DNA of 64,000 nt from Xanthobacteraceae bacterium 501b (GTDB taxonomy: Bacteria; Pseudomonadota; Alphaproteobacteria; Rhizobiales; Xanthobacteraceae), in assembly GCA_000378025.1 (NCBI GenBank), contig KB899087.1, positions 3,968,001 to 4,032,000 on the forward strand. The letters run 5' to 3'. The notes beneath the pieces are model-generated. The model was given only the letters and a program-made list of their open reading frames with translations, ran no database searches and was not told where the DNA came from. The position numbers and the translations under genes are program-made. Positions within the stretch are counted from its first letter, which is position 1. Every line of letters starts with the position of its first letter. Shown here piece by piece: positions 35,737 through 46,118 of the stretch.

Positions 35737-36837
35737 ATGCCCCTCGACCCATTTCTGGCGGCCACCGCGCCTTCGCTGGCGCGGCTCGACGAGCGTTCGC
35801 GCGAGATCTTCCGGCAGATCGTCGAAACCTATCTCGCCACCGGCGAGCCGGCGGGGTCGCGCAACATCTCCCGCCTCATTCCGATGACCCTGTCGCCGGC
35901 CTCGGTGCGCAATGTGATGGCGGACCTTGAGGCCGCCGGCCTCATCTTCGCGCCGCATACCAGCGCCGGCCGGCTGCCGACCGAGCGCGGGCTGCGCTTC
36001 TTTGTCGATGCGCTGCTGGAAATCGGCGATGTCTCGGAGGATGAGCGCAACTCGATCGAGACGCAGGTGCGCGCCGCCGCCCGCGCCCAGACGGTGGACG
36101 GGGTGCTGGCCGAGGCCTCCAACCTGCTCTCCGGCCTGTCGCGCGGCGCCGGCGTCGTCACGACAGGCAAGACCGATGTGCGCCTGAAACATATCGAATT
36201 CGTGCCCCTCGACGCCACCCGGGCGCTGCTGATCCTCGTCTCCGACGATGGCGAGGTGGAAAACCGCCTGGTGCCGCTGCCCAAGGGCCTGCCGCCCTCG
36301 GCGCTGGTGGAGGCGACCAATTTCCTGTCCTCGCTGACGCGCGGGCGCACCCTGACCGAGCTGCGGGCCGAGGTGGAGCGCACGCTCGCCGCCCGCCGCG
36401 CCGAGCTCGACGAAGTGACGGCGCGGGTGGTGGAAAGCGGCATGGCCAGCTGGTCCGGCGGGGAGAAGGCCGACCGGAGGCTGATCGTGCGCGGGCAGAC
36501 GCGGCTGCTGCAGGATCTGCGCGCGATCGAGGATCTGGAGCGGGTGCGCCTGTTGTTCGACGATCTCGACGCCAAGCAGGAGGTGGTCGACCTGCTCGGC
36601 CGGGCCGAGGACGCGCAGGGCCTGCGCATCTTCATCGGCTCGGAGAACAAGCTGTTCTCGCTCTCGGGCTCCTCCACCATCGTCGCGCCCTATCGCGACG
36701 GGCAGGGAAGGGTGGTCGGCGTGCTCGGGGTGATCGGCCCGACACGGCTCAACTATGCCCGCATCGTGCCGATGGTCGACTTCACCGCCCGCGTCGTCAG
36801 CCGCGTTCTCGGCGGGCCAGGCTCCGACGCGGCTTGA
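35737..36837 (+). CDS. hrcA: Heat-inducible transcription repressor HrcA
   Basis: 366 residues. The N-terminal winged helix is [20 protein letters not shown] with [31 protein letters not shown] (about 30-70), and the C-terminal GAF-like effector domain ends [20 protein letters not shown]. It represses groESL and dnaK-type genes by binding CIRCE. Preceded by AAGGGACC. grpE is the next gene, 80 nt downstream. Confidence 0.95.
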   Translation: MPLDPFLAATAPSLARLDERSREIFRQIVETYLATGEPAGSRNISRLIPMTLSPASVRNVMADLEAAGLIFAPHTSAGRLPTERGLRFFVDALLEIGDVSEDERNSIETQVRAAARAQTVDGVLAEASNLLSGLSRGAGVVTTGKTDVRLKHIEFVPLDATRALLILVSDDGEVENRLVPLPKGLPPSALVEATNFLSSLTRGRTLTELRAEVERTLAARRAELDEVTARVVESGMASWSGGEKADRRLIVRGQTRLLQDLRAIEDLERVRLLFDDLDAKQEVVDLLGRAEDAQGLRIFIGSENKLFSLSGSSTIVAPYRDGQGRVVGVLGVIGPTRLNYARIVPMVDFTARVVSRVLGGPGSDAA

Positions 36838-36917
36838 TTTTTGCGCCGTCCAACCCGATATGGCGGGCGTCCGGGTGGCCCACCGCCCGGGCAAATCCAT
36901 TCTTCGACGAGGTATTC

Positions 36918-37538
36918 ATGAGCGACGAGAACCGCACTCCGGCTGACCAGCCCGACATGGCCGATCAGACTGTCGACGCCGAGAACGGCGCTGCGGGCGC
37001 GCCGGACGATCTCGCCGCCGCCTTCGCCGCCGAGAAGGAGCGGCTGGAGGCCGAGATCGTCGCGCTCAAGGACAAGTTCCTGCGCGCCTTCGCCGAGGCC
37101 GACAATGTGCGCCGCCGCGCCGAGCGCGAAGTGGCGGACGCCAAGATCTATGGCATCACCGGCTTCGCCCGCGACGTGCTCACCGTGGCGGATGATTTCG
37201 AGCGCGCGCTGGGCGCCATCGACGCCGAGGCCCGCGCCAAGGCCGAGGGCACGCTGAAGACCCTGCTGGAGGGCATCGACCTCACCGGCCGCGCCCTGAT
37301 TCAGGCGCTGACCAAGCATGGCGTGGCGCGGATCGAGGCGGAAGGCGCCAAGTTCGACCCGAACATGCATCAGGCGATGTTCGAGGTGCCCAATGCCGAG
37401 GTGCCGTCCGGCACCGTCGTGCAGGTCATCCAGCCCGGCTACAAGCTCGGCGAGCGCGTGCTGCGCCCGGCCCTTGTCGGTGTGTCCAAGGGCGGCCCCA
37501 AGGCGCCGCCGGCGGAAGCCCCGGCCGCCGAGGGCTGA
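36918..37538 (+). CDS. grpE: Nucleotide exchange factor for DnaK
   Basis: 206 residues. An acidic N-terminus and a long helical segment (LAAAFAAEKERLEAEIVALK) lead to ADNVRRRAEREVADAKIYGI and the beta-wing end FDPNMHQAMFEVPNAEVPSG with VLRPALVGVS. It releases ADP from DnaK. dnaK and dnaJ are not in this window. The ATG at 36918 is preceded by GACGAGG; the longer open frame upstream overlaps the hrcA stop. Confidence 0.95.
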   Translation: MSDENRTPADQPDMADQTVDAENGAAGAPDDLAAAFAAEKERLEAEIVALKDKFLRAFAEADNVRRRAEREVADAKIYGITGFARDVLTVADDFERALGAIDAEARAKAEGTLKTLLEGIDLTGRALIQALTKHGVARIEAEGAKFDPNMHQAMFEVPNAEVPSGTVVQVIQPGYKLGERVLRPALVGVSKGGPKAPPAEAPAAEG

Positions 37539-37550
37539 GAGCCCGACCGT

Positions 37551-37578
37551 AAAAGGGCCCTTGCGAGGGCCCTTTTTT
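37551..37578. terminator. Terminator after grpE
   Basis: AAAGGGCCC (37552-37560) pairs with GGGCCCTTT, with a T6 run at 37573-37578 and A4 on the other side. It can serve both grpE and the convergent gene at 37595. Confidence 0.9.
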
Positions 37579-37594
37579 GTTGCCGCGCCGAAGC

Positions 37595-38557
37595 TCAGCG
37601 CAGGGCGACCCCGTCGCGCAGGGCCCGCATGGCGCCGTAATCGGCGTCGAAATTCTCCGTCGGCGCGACGCCGACCATGCGCAGATAGCCGGTGCGGCCG
37701 AAGCTCAGCCATTGCGCCACCTTCACCGGCTGGCCGGTCTGCTGGTCCACCGCATTGGCGATCAGCTCGAAGCCGGGCTGGCCGCCGACGCGCAGCGGGC
37801 CGCCGCGCTCGACGCGCAGTTCCTTGATGCCGGGCACGCTGGTGATCGCCCGCTTGGCCGCGGCCTCGCGCTCTTCCTCGCGGATTTCGCCGGGGCCGAC
37901 GGCGACGATGAAGAAGGACTGGGTCTGCGGCCCGCCTTTATCTGCCGCGCCGGCCGCGCCGGTTTCCGGCTTGGTGAGCAGCACGGCGCTGGAGCCGATC
38001 ACCTTCATCACCTTGTAGCCCTCGGTCTCGGCGACGGTGAAGGGCAGCTTGGCCAGCATCTCCTCGGTGCTGGGCGGGGCGCGGAAGACCACGGTCTTGA
38101 GCGCTTCCTCAACCTTGGCGTCGGGGTAGCGGGCGGCGGAAGCCTCGGGGAACTGCACCGTCACCATGCCGGTCTGCTCCTTGGCGCCGGCGATCAGGAT
38201 CCACTTCTTCAGCGCCCCGGCGCCGACGGTCTGGAAGCCCTTCAGCAGCACGGCCGGCACGCCGTCGGCCAGCGTCACGTCGCGGCGCTGTTCCACCGTC
38301 ACGCCCTGCTTCTGCAGTTCCTCCGGCGCGAAATTCGAGGTGATCTCGGCGAAGGCGGGCTTGGGCATCTCGAGAACGAGGATCGAGGCGCTGGCGGCGC
38401 GGTCCTGGAAGCCGGGCACGCCCGGCACCGGCACCATGCCCTCCGGCGGCACCATGCCGATCGTGCCGTCATTGGGATAAATCGTCTGGGCGGAGGCGGG
38501 GAGGCCGAGCACTGCCAGAGCAAAGGCGGCGGCGGCAAAGCGGGCAACAAGGCGCAT
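37595..38557 (-). CDS. Secreted hypothetical protein
   Basis: 320 residues. The signal peptide is MRLVARFAAAAFALAVLGLP with an ASAQ cleavage site, so it is likely periplasmic. The rest contains no motif I can name. It is soluble, with two similar-looking halves in which ATP/FMN-site residues are absent. I recall related proteins in Bradyrhizobium-type genomes without function; a DcrB-like fold is possible. The ATG at 38557 gives the signal peptide; the frame is open to 38614. Convergent with grpE. Confidence 0.75.
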   Translation of the reverse strand: MRLVARFAAAAFALAVLGLPASAQTIYPNDGTIGMVPPEGMVPVPGVPGFQDRAASASILVLEMPKPAFAEITSNFAPEELQKQGVTVEQRRDVTLADGVPAVLLKGFQTVGAGALKKWILIAGAKEQTGMVTVQFPEASAARYPDAKVEEALKTVVFRAPPSTEEMLAKLPFTVAETEGYKVMKVIGSSAVLLTKPETGAAGAADKGGPQTQSFFIVAVGPGEIREEEREAAAKRAITSVPGIKELRVERGGPLRVGGQPGFELIANAVDQQTGQPVKVAQWLSFGRTGYLRMVGVAPTENFDADYGAMRALRDGVALR

Positions 38558-38610
38558 TCGCAATCCTTCAAGCTTAAGGAAGCCGTAACTTCGCCCTTTC
38601 TGAGGGTTCA

Positions 38611-39252
38611 TCAAGGCCGAATTTCGCCCGCCGGTGCCGCATGGACGCGCCGTAACGTCAGATTGATCCGTCCGGGCTGCTTGAGCAGGGTCGAGCTGCC
38701 CGGGTAGATGCGATCAATGCCGTGAAAGGCCAGCCGCGCCGGTCCCGCCAGCAGCAGCGCGTCGCCCGAGGCGAGGCGAAGCGAGCGGGTTGGGTCCTTG
38801 CGCGCCGTGCCGCCGATGCGGAACAGCGCGGTGTCGCCCAGCGACAGCGACAGGACGGGCGCGGAAAACTCCTCCTCGTCCCGGTCCTGGTGCAGCCCCA
38901 TGCGGGCCGTGGGGGCGTACCAGTTGATCAGGCAGGCTTCCGGGGCGGGCGCCGCGCCGGCGAGCGCGTCCCAGGCGCGGGTCAGCGCCGGGGGAAAGGG
39001 CGGCCAGGGCCGGCCGGTTTCGGGATGCGTCGGCTGGTAGCGATAGCCCGTCACGTCAGACACCCAGCCCAGCGGCCCGCAATTGGACATGCGGACCGAG
39101 AAGGGCTTTGCCGTGCGCGGCATAAGCGGGGTGAACAGCGGGGCCTCGACGAGGATCTGGCGCAGCTCCTCGGCCAGCGCCTCCTGTGCCGCGCGGTCGA
39201 GCCAGCCCGGCCAGTAGCGGCAGCCGGGCACGATGTCGACCGCCGCACTCAT
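38611..39252 (-). CDS. alkB: Alpha-ketoglutarate-dependent DNA/RNA repair dioxygenase
   Basis: 213 residues. Fe(II)/2-oxoglutarate enzyme reversing N-alkyl damage (1-methyladenine, 3-methylcytosine). The iron motif HQDRDEEEF (about 120-128), preceded by LINWYAPTARMGL, and the distal LLAGPARLAFHGIDRIYPGS with a terminal RINLTLRR (2-OG-binding Arg) are present. N-terminal nucleotide-recognition lid RMSNCGPLGWVSDVTGYRY is typical. It lies between the hypothetical gene (53 nt) and coaA (137 nt). Confidence 0.93.
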   Translation of the reverse strand: MSAAVDIVPGCRYWPGWLDRAAQEALAEELRQILVEAPLFTPLMPRTAKPFSVRMSNCGPLGWVSDVTGYRYQPTHPETGRPWPPFPPALTRAWDALAGAAPAPEACLINWYAPTARMGLHQDRDEEEFSAPVLSLSLGDTALFRIGGTARKDPTRSLRLASGDALLLAGPARLAFHGIDRIYPGSSTLLKQPGRINLTLRRVHAAPAGEIRP

Positions 39253-39256
39253 CTTT

Positions 39257-39366
39257 CACCCGCCATCCCGGACGGAAGGAGGCCGAGCCGGGATCGACCG
39301 CGCCAGAAGGGCCGGCGCAATGCCGGCGATCCCCGCTCTCCGCTTCGCGCCGGCCGGGATGACGGC
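39257..39366. repeat. REP-like inverted sequences between coaA and alkB
   Basis: CATCCCGG at 39260-39267 and CCGGGATC at 39282 form one weak dyad, and GCCGGCGATCCCCGC with GCGCCGGCCGGGATGACGG form another. Related in style to the 32.8-kb elements but diverged. Confidence 0.4.
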
Positions 39367-39389
39367 ATGGCGTGGCGTCCGGCCGCCAT

Positions 39390-40349
39390 TCACAGCTTCC
39401 TCAGCGAAACCGCCTCGACCTCATGATCGCCGCCCTTGCGCAGGATCAGGTCGGCGCGCTGGCGGGTGGGCAGAATGTTCTCCTGCAGGTTCAGCAGGTT
39501 GATCGAGCGCCAGATCGCGCGGGCGGTGGCGTCCGCCTCGGCAGCGGTCAGGCTGGAATAGCGGTGGAAATAGGCCTTGGGATCGAGAAAGGCGGTTCCG
39601 CGCAGCCGCATGAAGCGCTCGACATACCAGCGCTCCAGGATGGTCTCGTCGGCGTCGATATAGACCTTGAAGTCGAAGAAGTCGGAGACGAAGGGAATGC
39701 CCTTGCCATCCTTGGGCGGGCGGCTGGTTTGCAGCACGTTCAGCCCCTCGACGATGAGGATGTCCGGCTGGTCGACCTCCACCATGAGGTTGGGCGTCAC
39801 GTCATAGTCGAAATGGCTGTACACCGGCGCCCGCACCGGCCGGCGGCCGGCCTTGATGTCGGTGAGGAAATGCAGCAGCGCCGGCAGGTCGTAGCTCTCG
39901 GGAAACCCCTTGCGCCCCATCAGCCCTTCGCGTTCCAGAATCGCGTTCGGCAGCAGAAAGCCATCGGTGGTGACGAGCGCCACTTTCGGCGTGTTGGGCC
40001 AGCGGGCCAGCAGCGCCTGCAGCACGCGCGCGGTGGTGGATTTGCCCACCGCCACCGAACCGGCGACGCCGATGATATAGGGCATCTTGCCGTTCTGCTC
40101 GGGGCCGAGAAACTTCTGCATCTGGCGGAACAGCTTCTGCGTCGCCCCGACATAGATCGACAGCAGCCGCGACAGCGGCAGGTAGATCTCCTCGATTTCA
40201 GGGGTCGACAGCCGGTCGTTGAAACCCTGCAAGCGCTGGATTTCGTCCGCCTTCAGCGGCTGGGGCGTGTCGGCACGCAAAGCCGCCCATTCGGCGCGGC
40301 TGAAATTACGGAAGGGCGAGAGCCCCGCCCCGTCGAGCTTCAGGTCCAT
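39390..40349 (-). CDS. coaA: Pantothenate kinase type I
   Basis: 319 residues. First step of coenzyme A synthesis. Walker A is [20 protein letters not shown] (about 92-111), with [20 protein letters not shown], the substrate segments [15 protein letters not shown], and [22 protein letters not shown]. Typical length. The ATG at 40349 is chosen; the frame is open to 40442. It is the last gene of the his operon strand, 132 nt after hisE, an arrangement seen in other rhizobia. Confidence 0.95.
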   Translation of the reverse strand: MDLKLDGAGLSPFRNFSRAEWAALRADTPQPLKADEIQRLQGFNDRLSTPEIEEIYLPLSRLLSIYVGATQKLFRQMQKFLGPEQNGKMPYIIGVAGSVAVGKSTTARVLQALLARWPNTPKVALVTTDGFLLPNAILEREGLMGRKGFPESYDLPALLHFLTDIKAGRRPVRAPVYSHFDYDVTPNLMVEVDQPDILIVEGLNVLQTSRPPKDGKGIPFVSDFFDFKVYIDADETILERWYVERFMRLRGTAFLDPKAYFHRYSSLTAAEADATARAIWRSINLLNLQENILPTRQRADLILRKGGDHEVEAVSLRKL

Positions 40350-40481
40350 GGCAGCGTTTCCCGGCTCGCCCGGACATTCAAAGCGCCAGGCGTTGGTCGA
40401 CCGTATACCACTAAAGGAGGAGACGTGATACCGCCCGCGCAAGGCCCGGGGGCCGCGCCAGAAGCGAGGGTCCCGGCGCCC

Positions 40482-40832
40482 TTAGCCCTTGGGGCGGGAC
40501 GCCTTTTCCTCCAGGCCGGACTGGTTCGTCCGGCGGCCGAGCTCCGCATACACGTCATCCAGCGACACGCCGCGTGCCTGAAGCAGCACGGCCAGATGGT
40601 AGAGAAGATCGGCGGTTTCGGAAATGACCGCTTTGGTATCGGTGCCGACAGCCGCGAGCGCCGTCTCCACCGCTTCCTCGCCGAGCTTCTGGGCGCATTT
40701 GGCGACGCCCTTGGCGATGAGCGTGCGGGTATAGGACGCCTCGCTCTCGCTCGCGGCGCGGGCGGCGACGATGGCGGCGAGGTCTTCGAGCGTCACGCGG
40801 GCAGGCATCTCGCGGGCAGGGGAGGCGTTCAT
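40482..40832 (-). CDS. hisE: Phosphoribosyl-ATP pyrophosphatase
   Basis: 116 residues, MazG-like fold. Second step of histidine synthesis. Conserved [20 protein letters not shown] and [10 protein letters not shown] (metal-binding Glu), then [20 protein letters not shown]. Overlaps the hisF stop by 4 nt (ATGA). HisI is separate, as usual in alphaproteobacteria, and lies outside this window. Confidence 0.94.
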   Translation of the reverse strand: MNASPAREMPARVTLEDLAAIVAARAASESEASYTRTLIAKGVAKCAQKLGEEAVETALAAVGTDTKAVISETADLLYHLAVLLQARGVSLDDVYAELGRRTNQSGLEEKASRPKG

Positions 40833-41629
40833 CGGCCGGTCTCCTCAATGTCGCCACCGCCGCTCCGGACGGGAAGCCCGGCGGCGCCGAGCGCCTGCTT
40901 GGCCGCGCCGATGGTGAAGGTGCCGAAATGGAAGATCGAGGCCGCCAGCACCGCCGAGGCGCCGCCCTCGCGAATGCCGTCGACAAGGTGGTTGAGCGTG
41001 CCCACCCCGCCCGAGGCGATCACCGGCACCGTCACCGCATCGGAAATCGCGCGGGTGAGCTTCAGGTCGAAGCCCTCGCCGGTGCCGTCACGGTCCATCG
41101 AGGTGAGCAGGATTTCGCCGGCGCCGAGCGCGACGACCTCTTTCGCGTATTCCACCGCGTCGATGCCGGTGCGGTTGCGCCCGCCATGGGTGAAGATCTC
41201 CCAGCGGTCCGGCTCGCCCTCGGCGGACACCTTCTTGGCGTCGATGGCGACGACGATGCACTGCTCGCCGAATTTTTCGGCCGCCTCGCGCACGAATTCC
41301 CGCCGGTTCACCGCCGCGGTATTGATCGACACCTTGTCGGCGCCGGCGTTCAGCAGCGCGCGGATGTCCTCCACCGTGCGCACGCCGCCGCCCACGGTGA
41401 GCGGCATGAAGCACTGTTCGGCGGTGCGGCTCACCACGTCGATCAGCGTGCTGCGGGCCTCGACGCTGGCGGTGATGTCGAGGAAGCACAATTCGTCGGC
41501 GCCGGCGGCGTCATAGGCCTTGGCCGCCTCCACCGGATCGCCGGCATCGCGCAGATCGACGAATTTCACGCCCTTGACGACGCGGCCGTCCTTCACGTCG
41601 AGGCACGGGATGACGCGGACCTTGAGCAT
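40829..41629 (-). CDS. hisF: Imidazole glycerol phosphate synthase, cyclase subunit
   Basis: 266 residues, (beta/alpha)8 barrel; with HisH it makes IGP and AICAR. Starts [20 protein letters not shown]; the catalytic Asp in this strand and Asp in [20 protein letters not shown] region are present. The ATG at 41629 fits the family start, though ATG 41653 overlaps the hisA stop (ATGA) and is an alternative giving eight extra residues. Part of hisB-DUF2628-hisH-hisA-hisF-hisE. Confidence 0.94.
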   Translation of the reverse strand: MLKVRVIPCLDVKDGRVVKGVKFVDLRDAGDPVEAAKAYDAAGADELCFLDITASVEARSTLIDVVSRTAEQCFMPLTVGGGVRTVEDIRALLNAGADKVSINTAAVNRREFVREAAEKFGEQCIVVAIDAKKVSAEGEPDRWEIFTHGGRNRTGIDAVEYAKEVVALGAGEILLTSMDRDGTGEGFDLKLTRAISDAVTVPVIASGGVGTLNHLVDGIREGGASAVLAASIFHFGTFTIGAAKQALGAAGLPVRSGGGDIEETGR

Positions 41630-41649
41630 GGACGTCTCGCCTTTCCCGC

Positions 41650-42384
41650 TCATGCCGGCAGGCCGGCGACCAGCGCCAGCGCCGCGCGGGGATCGAGCCG
41701 CCCATCATAGAGCGCGCGGCCGGTGATGGCGCCTTCAAGCTTGGCCGCGCGCGGCTCCAGCAGCGCCGTCACGTCGTCCATCGAGGCCAGCCCGCCCGAG
41801 GCGATGACCGGAATGGAGATGGCGTCGGCCAGCGCGATGGTGGCGTCGAGATTGAGCCCCTTCAGCAGGCCGTCGCGGGCGATGTCGGTGTAGATGATGG
41901 CGGAAACGCCGGCATCCTCAAAACGCTGCGCCAGTTCCAGCGCCGTGAGGTCTGAGGTCTCCGCCCAGCCTTCCACCGCCACGCGCCCGTCCTTGGCGTC
42001 CAGCCCCACCGCGACGCGGCCGGGGAAGCGGCGCGCCGCCTCCTTGACGAAGGCCGGGTCGCGCACCGCCGCCGTGCCGAGGATGACACGGGTGATGCCC
42101 TTTTCCAGCCAATCCTCGACCCGGGCGATGTCGCGTATGCCGCCGCCGAGCTGCACCGGCATGCCCACCGCTTCGAGAATGCGCTCCACCGCCGCCGCGT
42201 TCACCGGCTGGCCGGCGAAGGCACCGTCGAGATCGACGATGTGCAGGTAGCGGAAGCCCTGTGCCTCGAACTGCGCCGCCTGCTGGGCGGGGTCATGGTT
42301 GAAAATGGTGGCGCGTGCCATGTCGCCCTGCTGCAGGCGCACGCATTTGCCGTCCTTGAGATCGATGGCGGGAAAGAGGATCAC
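41650..42384 (-). CDS. hisA: Phosphoribosylformimino-5-aminoimidazole carboxamide ribotide isomerase
   Basis: 244 residues, barrel enzyme upstream of HisF. N-terminus [20 protein letters not shown], with [24 protein letters not shown] and [16 protein letters not shown] (catalytic Asp residues). Start GTG 42384 overlaps the hisH stop as GTGA, giving translational coupling; longer frames upstream are shadows of hisH. Confidence 0.95.
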   Translation of the reverse strand: MILFPAIDLKDGKCVRLQQGDMARATIFNHDPAQQAAQFEAQGFRYLHIVDLDGAFAGQPVNAAAVERILEAVGMPVQLGGGIRDIARVEDWLEKGITRVILGTAAVRDPAFVKEAARRFPGRVAVGLDAKDGRVAVEGWAETSDLTALELAQRFEDAGVSAIIYTDIARDGLLKGLNLDATIALADAISIPVIASGGLASMDDVTALLEPRAAKLEGAITGRALYDGRLDPRAALALVAGLPA

Positions 42385-43043
42385 GGCGCCCACTTCAGGA
42401 AATTGGCGAGAAGGGCGAGGCCGAGGCGCTGGCTCTTCTCGGGATGGAACTGCGTTCCGGCGAGGTTGTCGCGGCCGACCATGGCGGTGACGGCACCGCC
42501 ATAAGAGGTGGTCGCGATCACATCGCCCGCACGCGCGGCGTTGAGGTGATAGGAATGGACGAAATAGGCGTCGAGCCCGTCCTCGCCGGTGGGAATGCCG
42601 GCCAGCAGCGGGTGCGGGCGGGCCACGTCGAGCGAATTCCAGCCCATATGCGGGATCTTCAGCGCGGCATCGCCCGGCTCGATCTTGACCACCTCGCCGT
42701 CGATCCAGCCGAGGCCGGCGGTGTCGCCATGCTCGCGCCCGCGCGTCGCCATCAATTGCAGCCCGACGCAGATGCCGAGAAAGGGCTGGCCGCGCGTCAT
42801 CACCGCCTCGGTCAGCGCCTCCACCATGCCCGGCACGGCGTCGAGCCCGCGCCGGCAATCGGCATAGGCGCCCACCCCGGGCAGCACGATGCGGTCGGCC
42901 CGGCGCACCACGTCAGGATCGGCCGTCACCAGCACGCTCTTGCCGCTGCCGCCCTCGCGCGCGGCGCGTTCCAGCGCCTTGCCGGCGGAATGGAGATTGC
43001 CGGAGCCATAGTCGATGAGGGCGACGGGCGCGGGGGGAATCAT
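42381..43043 (-). CDS. hisH: Imidazole glycerol phosphate synthase, glutamine amidotransferase subunit
   Basis: 220 residues, class I amidotransferase supplying ammonia to HisF. The nucleophile elbow is [15 protein letters not shown] (Cys about 88), and the catalytic pair is in FVHSYHLN and [18 protein letters not shown]-terminus [20 protein letters not shown] is diagnostic. Overlaps the DUF2628 stop by 4 nt. Confidence 0.95.
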   Translation of the reverse strand: MIPPAPVALIDYGSGNLHSAGKALERAAREGGSGKSVLVTADPDVVRRADRIVLPGVGAYADCRRGLDAVPGMVEALTEAVMTRGQPFLGICVGLQLMATRGREHGDTAGLGWIDGEVVKIEPGDAALKIPHMGWNSLDVARPHPLLAGIPTGEDGLDAYFVHSYHLNAARAGDVIATTSYGGAVTAMVGRDNLAGTQFHPEKSQRLGLALLANFLKWAP

Positions 43044-43537
43044 CGGGCGGCCTCCGGGAACAGGCCCAGCACGCCGGCCTGCGCCGGCCGCGCCGCAGCG
43101 TGGATGCGGGCGCCGCCCATGGGGGGCAGCGGAACACGGGCGGCGGCGACCTCGCCGAGCCGGGCGTCGAAATAGCGCTGCTCGGCCGCCTCCAGCTTCG
43201 GGGCCACCACGCAGCCGGCCTCCTCATAGCCCTTGCCGAGCAGCTTGGCACGGCGCAGGCCCGGCAGGCCGACCGCCACCGCGATATTGGCCACCAGCAG
43301 CAGGGCGAAGGCGCGGTCGGCAAGGTCGAGCCCGAGAATGGCCGCGATCACCGCGCCCTGCGCCAGCACATAGACGATGAAAGCCAGCCAGAGGCGGTGC
43401 CGCAGCAGCACCAGCGGGGCGAAGAGCAGCGCGCTCCAGGACAGGCGTTCGGGCACGAAGACGAAGCCATCCGCCCAGTTGAGGGTGGAGCGCCGCTCGC
43501 CGTCTTCCTCGGGCTCAAAAACCGTCCAGACCGTCAT
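43040..43537 (-). CDS. DUF2628 membrane protein in the his operon
   Basis: 165 residues. Two or three hydrophobic segments ([57 protein letters not shown]) follow [15 protein letters not shown], the mark of DUF2628. A soluble, Ala/Arg-rich tail follows. The function is unknown. Between hisB and hisH, where I know the same family in other Hyphomicrobiales. Overlap with hisH makes co-translation certain in practice. Confidence 0.85.
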   Translation of the reverse strand: MTVWTVFEPEEDGERRSTLNWADGFVFVPERLSWSALLFAPLVLLRHRLWLAFIVYVLAQGAVIAAILGLDLADRAFALLLVANIAVAVGLPGLRRAKLLGKGYEEAGCVVAPKLEAAEQRYFDARLGEVAAARVPLPPMGGARIHAAARPAQAGVLGLFPEAAR

Positions 43538-43555
43538 GATGTCTCCAGCCCCGGT

Positions 43556-44149
43556 TCAGCCGCCAAGGCTGCCCTTGGTGGACGGGATTTCCCCCGCTGC
43601 CGCCGGGTCGATCGCCACCGCCGCGCGCAGGGCGCGGGCCAGACCCTTGAAGCAGCTCTCCGCAATATGGTGCGCGTTGGCGCCATAGAGAGTCTCGACA
43701 TGCAGGGTCAGCCCCGCATTCATCGCGAAGGCCTGGAAGAATTCGCGCACCAGCTCGGTGTCGAACTCGCCGATCTTCGCCACGGCGAATTCGGTGCGGA
43801 ACACCAGGAAGGGCCGGCCTGAGATGTCGAGCGCGACGCGGGTCAGCGTCTCGTCCATCGGCAAATGCAGGCTGGCATAGCGGGTGACGCCGCGCATGTC
43901 GCCGAGCGCCGCCTTCACCGCCTGGCCGAGCGCGATGCCGACATCCTCCACCGTGTGGTGGAAATCGATGTGCAGGTCGCCCTTCGCCTCGATCTCCATG
44001 TCGATGCGCGAATGGCGCGCCAGCAGGTCGAGCATATGGTCGAAAAAGCCGACGCCGGTCGCGATCATCGCCTTCCCCGTGCCGTCGAGATCGACGGAGA
44101 GGCGGATCTGCGTTTCCTTGGTGGCGCGGGTGATGCTGGCCGTGCGCAT
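43556..44149 (-). CDS. hisB: Imidazoleglycerol-phosphate dehydratase
   Basis: 197 residues, monofunctional type (no phosphatase domain). Metal-binding His/Glu motifs are [33 protein letters not shown], and the C-terminal [19 protein letters not shown]. First gene of the his operon here, diverging from an MFS gene across 143 nt, in which I see no clear attenuator or leader peptide. Confidence 0.95.
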   Translation of the reverse strand: MRTASITRATKETQIRLSVDLDGTGKAMIATGVGFFDHMLDLLARHSRIDMEIEAKGDLHIDFHHTVEDVGIALGQAVKAALGDMRGVTRYASLHLPMDETLTRVALDISGRPFLVFRTEFAVAKIGEFDTELVREFFQAFAMNAGLTLHVETLYGANAHHIAESCFKGLARALRAAVAIDPAAAGEIPSTKGSLGG

Positions 44150-44292
44150 GGCGAGGGGCTCCCGGAAAGAGCGCGCGTCTTAGCAGCTAAAGTGTGGAGA
44201 GGCCATATGCGCAGCCTTTCCCCCCGTGCAAGGCTGGCGCGCGGGGAGAAAGGCCATCATCATCCCGGTCTCCGCGCATGGGAGCTCTTTCG

Positions 44293-45516
44293 ATGGACCT
44301 GGCCACGCTGCGCACGCGCGCGCCCCTGTTCCTCGCCGTCTTCATCGACATCTTCTCCTTCGGCCTGATGTATCCGCTGATCGTCGCGCTCTTCGAGAGC
44401 CCATGGTTGACGAGCGCCTATGGTCCGGCGACGCGCGACACGCTGCTGTCACTGGCCTTCTCCCTGTTTCCGATCGGCATGTTCTTCGGCTCGTCGCTGC
44501 TCGGCGACCTGTCGGACGCGCTGGGCCGCCGGCGCACCCTGATGATCTGCATGGGCGGGCTGGCCGCAAGCTACGCGCTGATGGCGGTGGCGCTCTCCGT
44601 CGGGCATCTCTGGCTGTTCTTCCTCGGCCGCCTCTCCTCCGGGCTGATGGCCGGCACCGCGCCTATCGCCCAGGCATCGGTGGTGGACGCCGTGCCGCCG
44701 GACCAGCGCAGCGCCGCGATGGCGCAGATCGTGCTGGTCAACACGATCGGCATGGTGGCGGGTCCCGCGATCGGAGGGCTGCTCGGCCATTTCGAGCTGC
44801 GCCTGCCGCTCATCGTCGCTCTGCTGCTCTGCGTCGCGACGCTCGTCAGCCTCAACTCGGCGCATTTTGCCAGGGATGAGTCGCGCCGGGCCCTCGTGCT
44901 CGACTGGAGGCAGCCCTTCCGCCTGCTGGCGCGGATCGGGGACCGGCCGGCGATCCTCATGCCGGCGACGTCCTTCTTCCTCTTCCAGCTCGGTTTCCTC
45001 ATCTACTACACCTTCATCCTCATCGAGATGCAGCGCTCCTATGGCTTCACGACGGCCGGGCTTGGCCTGTTCTCCATGGTGATGGGCATCGGCTGCGCGG
45101 TCTCTTCCGCCGTCGGATTCGCGCTGGTTCGCGCGCGGCTCGGCAGCGACAAGGCGACCGCCCTGGTCGGCCTCGCCCTGTGCGGCCTCTGTCTCATCGT
45201 GAGCGCGCTGCCCCTGCCGGCCTGGGCTCAGGTGGCGCTGGGCTTCCTGTCGACCGCCAGCAACATTCTCGCCTTCATCACCCTGCTCGCCGCCATCTCC
45301 TCGGCGGTGGACGAGAGCGAGCGGGGCTGGGCGCTCGGCATCGCCAATGCGGGGGTCGCGCTTTCTGTCCTCATCGCCGGGCTGCTGAGCAGCCTGCTGG
45401 TGGTGCTGCCGGCCGATGCGTTCCTCGCGGCCGGGGGCGTCATCGTCCTGATCGCCCTCCTTCCCGGCCTCCGGCTCGCCGGGCCGACGGCCGCCGCCGG
45501 TCCCGAGTTGCGCTGA
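44293..45516 (+). CDS. MFS transporter, TetA/DHA1-like
   Basis: 407 residues, about 12 membrane segments. The motif GSSLLGDLSDALGRRRTLMI (about 58-77) is the MFS motif A, and RLSSGLMAGTAPIAQASVVD and GPAIGGLLGHF follow as in DHA1 drug/proton exporters. The substrate is unknown. GGAG at 44281-44284 supports ATG 44293 over 44278. It sits between his and hsl genes that are neighbours in other genomes, so it may be a later insertion. Confidence 0.85.
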   Translation: MDLATLRTRAPLFLAVFIDIFSFGLMYPLIVALFESPWLTSAYGPATRDTLLSLAFSLFPIGMFFGSSLLGDLSDALGRRRTLMICMGGLAASYALMAVALSVGHLWLFFLGRLSSGLMAGTAPIAQASVVDAVPPDQRSAAMAQIVLVNTIGMVAGPAIGGLLGHFELRLPLIVALLLCVATLVSLNSAHFARDESRRALVLDWRQPFRLLARIGDRPAILMPATSFFLFQLGFLIYYTFILIEMQRSYGFTTAGLGLFSMVMGIGCAVSSAVGFALVRARLGSDKATALVGLALCGLCLIVSALPLPAWAQVALGFLSTASNILAFITLLAAISSAVDESERGWALGIANAGVALSVLIAGLLSSLLVVLPADAFLAAGGVIVLIALLPGLRLAGPTAAAGPELR

Positions 45517-45572
45517 CGCGTTGAAGACTTAAGTAAGGGCGCACGTGACGCGCCCTCGATACAGAGCCCTTG

Positions 45573-46118
45573 ATGACCCATTCCCCCGATACGATCTACG
45601 GCACCACCATCGTTTCCGTCCGCGCTGACGGGCGCGTCGCCATTGGCGGCGACGGGCAGGTGACGCTCGGCAACACGGTGATGAAATCCAACGCCCGCAA
45701 GGTGCGCCGGCTCGGCAAGGGCGATGTGATCGGCGGCTTCGCCGGCGCCACGGCGGATGCCTTCACGCTGTTCGAGCGGCTGGAGGCCAAGCTGGAGCAG
45801 TATCCCGGCCAGCTGCAGCGCGCCTGCGTCGAGCTCGCCAAGGACTGGCGCACCGATCGCTATCTGCGCCGGCTGGAGGCGATGATGATTGTCGCCGACG
45901 CCAATGTCACTTTGGTGCTCACCGGCACTGGCGACGTGCTGGAGCCGGAAAACGGCATCGCCGCCATCGGCTCGGGCGGCGGCTTCGCGCTCGCGGCGGC
46001 CCGCGCCCTCTCCGACAGCGGCCGGGACGCCGAGGCCATCGTGCGCAAAAGCCTCGCCATCGCCGCCGAGATCTGCATCTACACCAACCACAATGTGGTG
46101 GTGGAGACGATCGGGTGA
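45573..46118 (+). CDS. hslV: ATP-dependent protease subunit HslV
   Basis: 181 residues. Proteasome-like peptidase; the catalytic Thr is exposed after removal of the propeptide in [20 protein letters not shown], with the family's Lys in [10 protein letters not shown] and [15 protein letters not shown] 6-bp GC dyad (45537-45555) lies just upstream and may be part of the MFS gene end. hslU is not adjacent: a membrane protein gene of 1.1 kb separates them, overlapping both. Confidence 0.95.
   Translation: MTHSPDTIYGTTIVSVRADGRVAIGGDGQVTLGNTVMKSNARKVRRLGKGDVIGGFAGATADAFTLFERLEAKLEQYPGQLQRACVELAKDWRTDRYLRRLEAMMIVADANVTLVLTGTGDVLEPENGIAAIGSGGGFALAAARALSDSGRDAEAIVRKSLAIAAEICIYTNHNVVVETIG

Noticed and set aside
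35522-36917. CIRCE operator near hrcA or grpE
   Set aside because: No TTAGCACTC-N9-GAGTGCTAA or close variant was seen.
45537-45555. GGGCGC/GCGCCC hairpin between the MFS gene and hslV as a terminator
   Set aside because: No T tract and short stem; left as context in the hslV entry.
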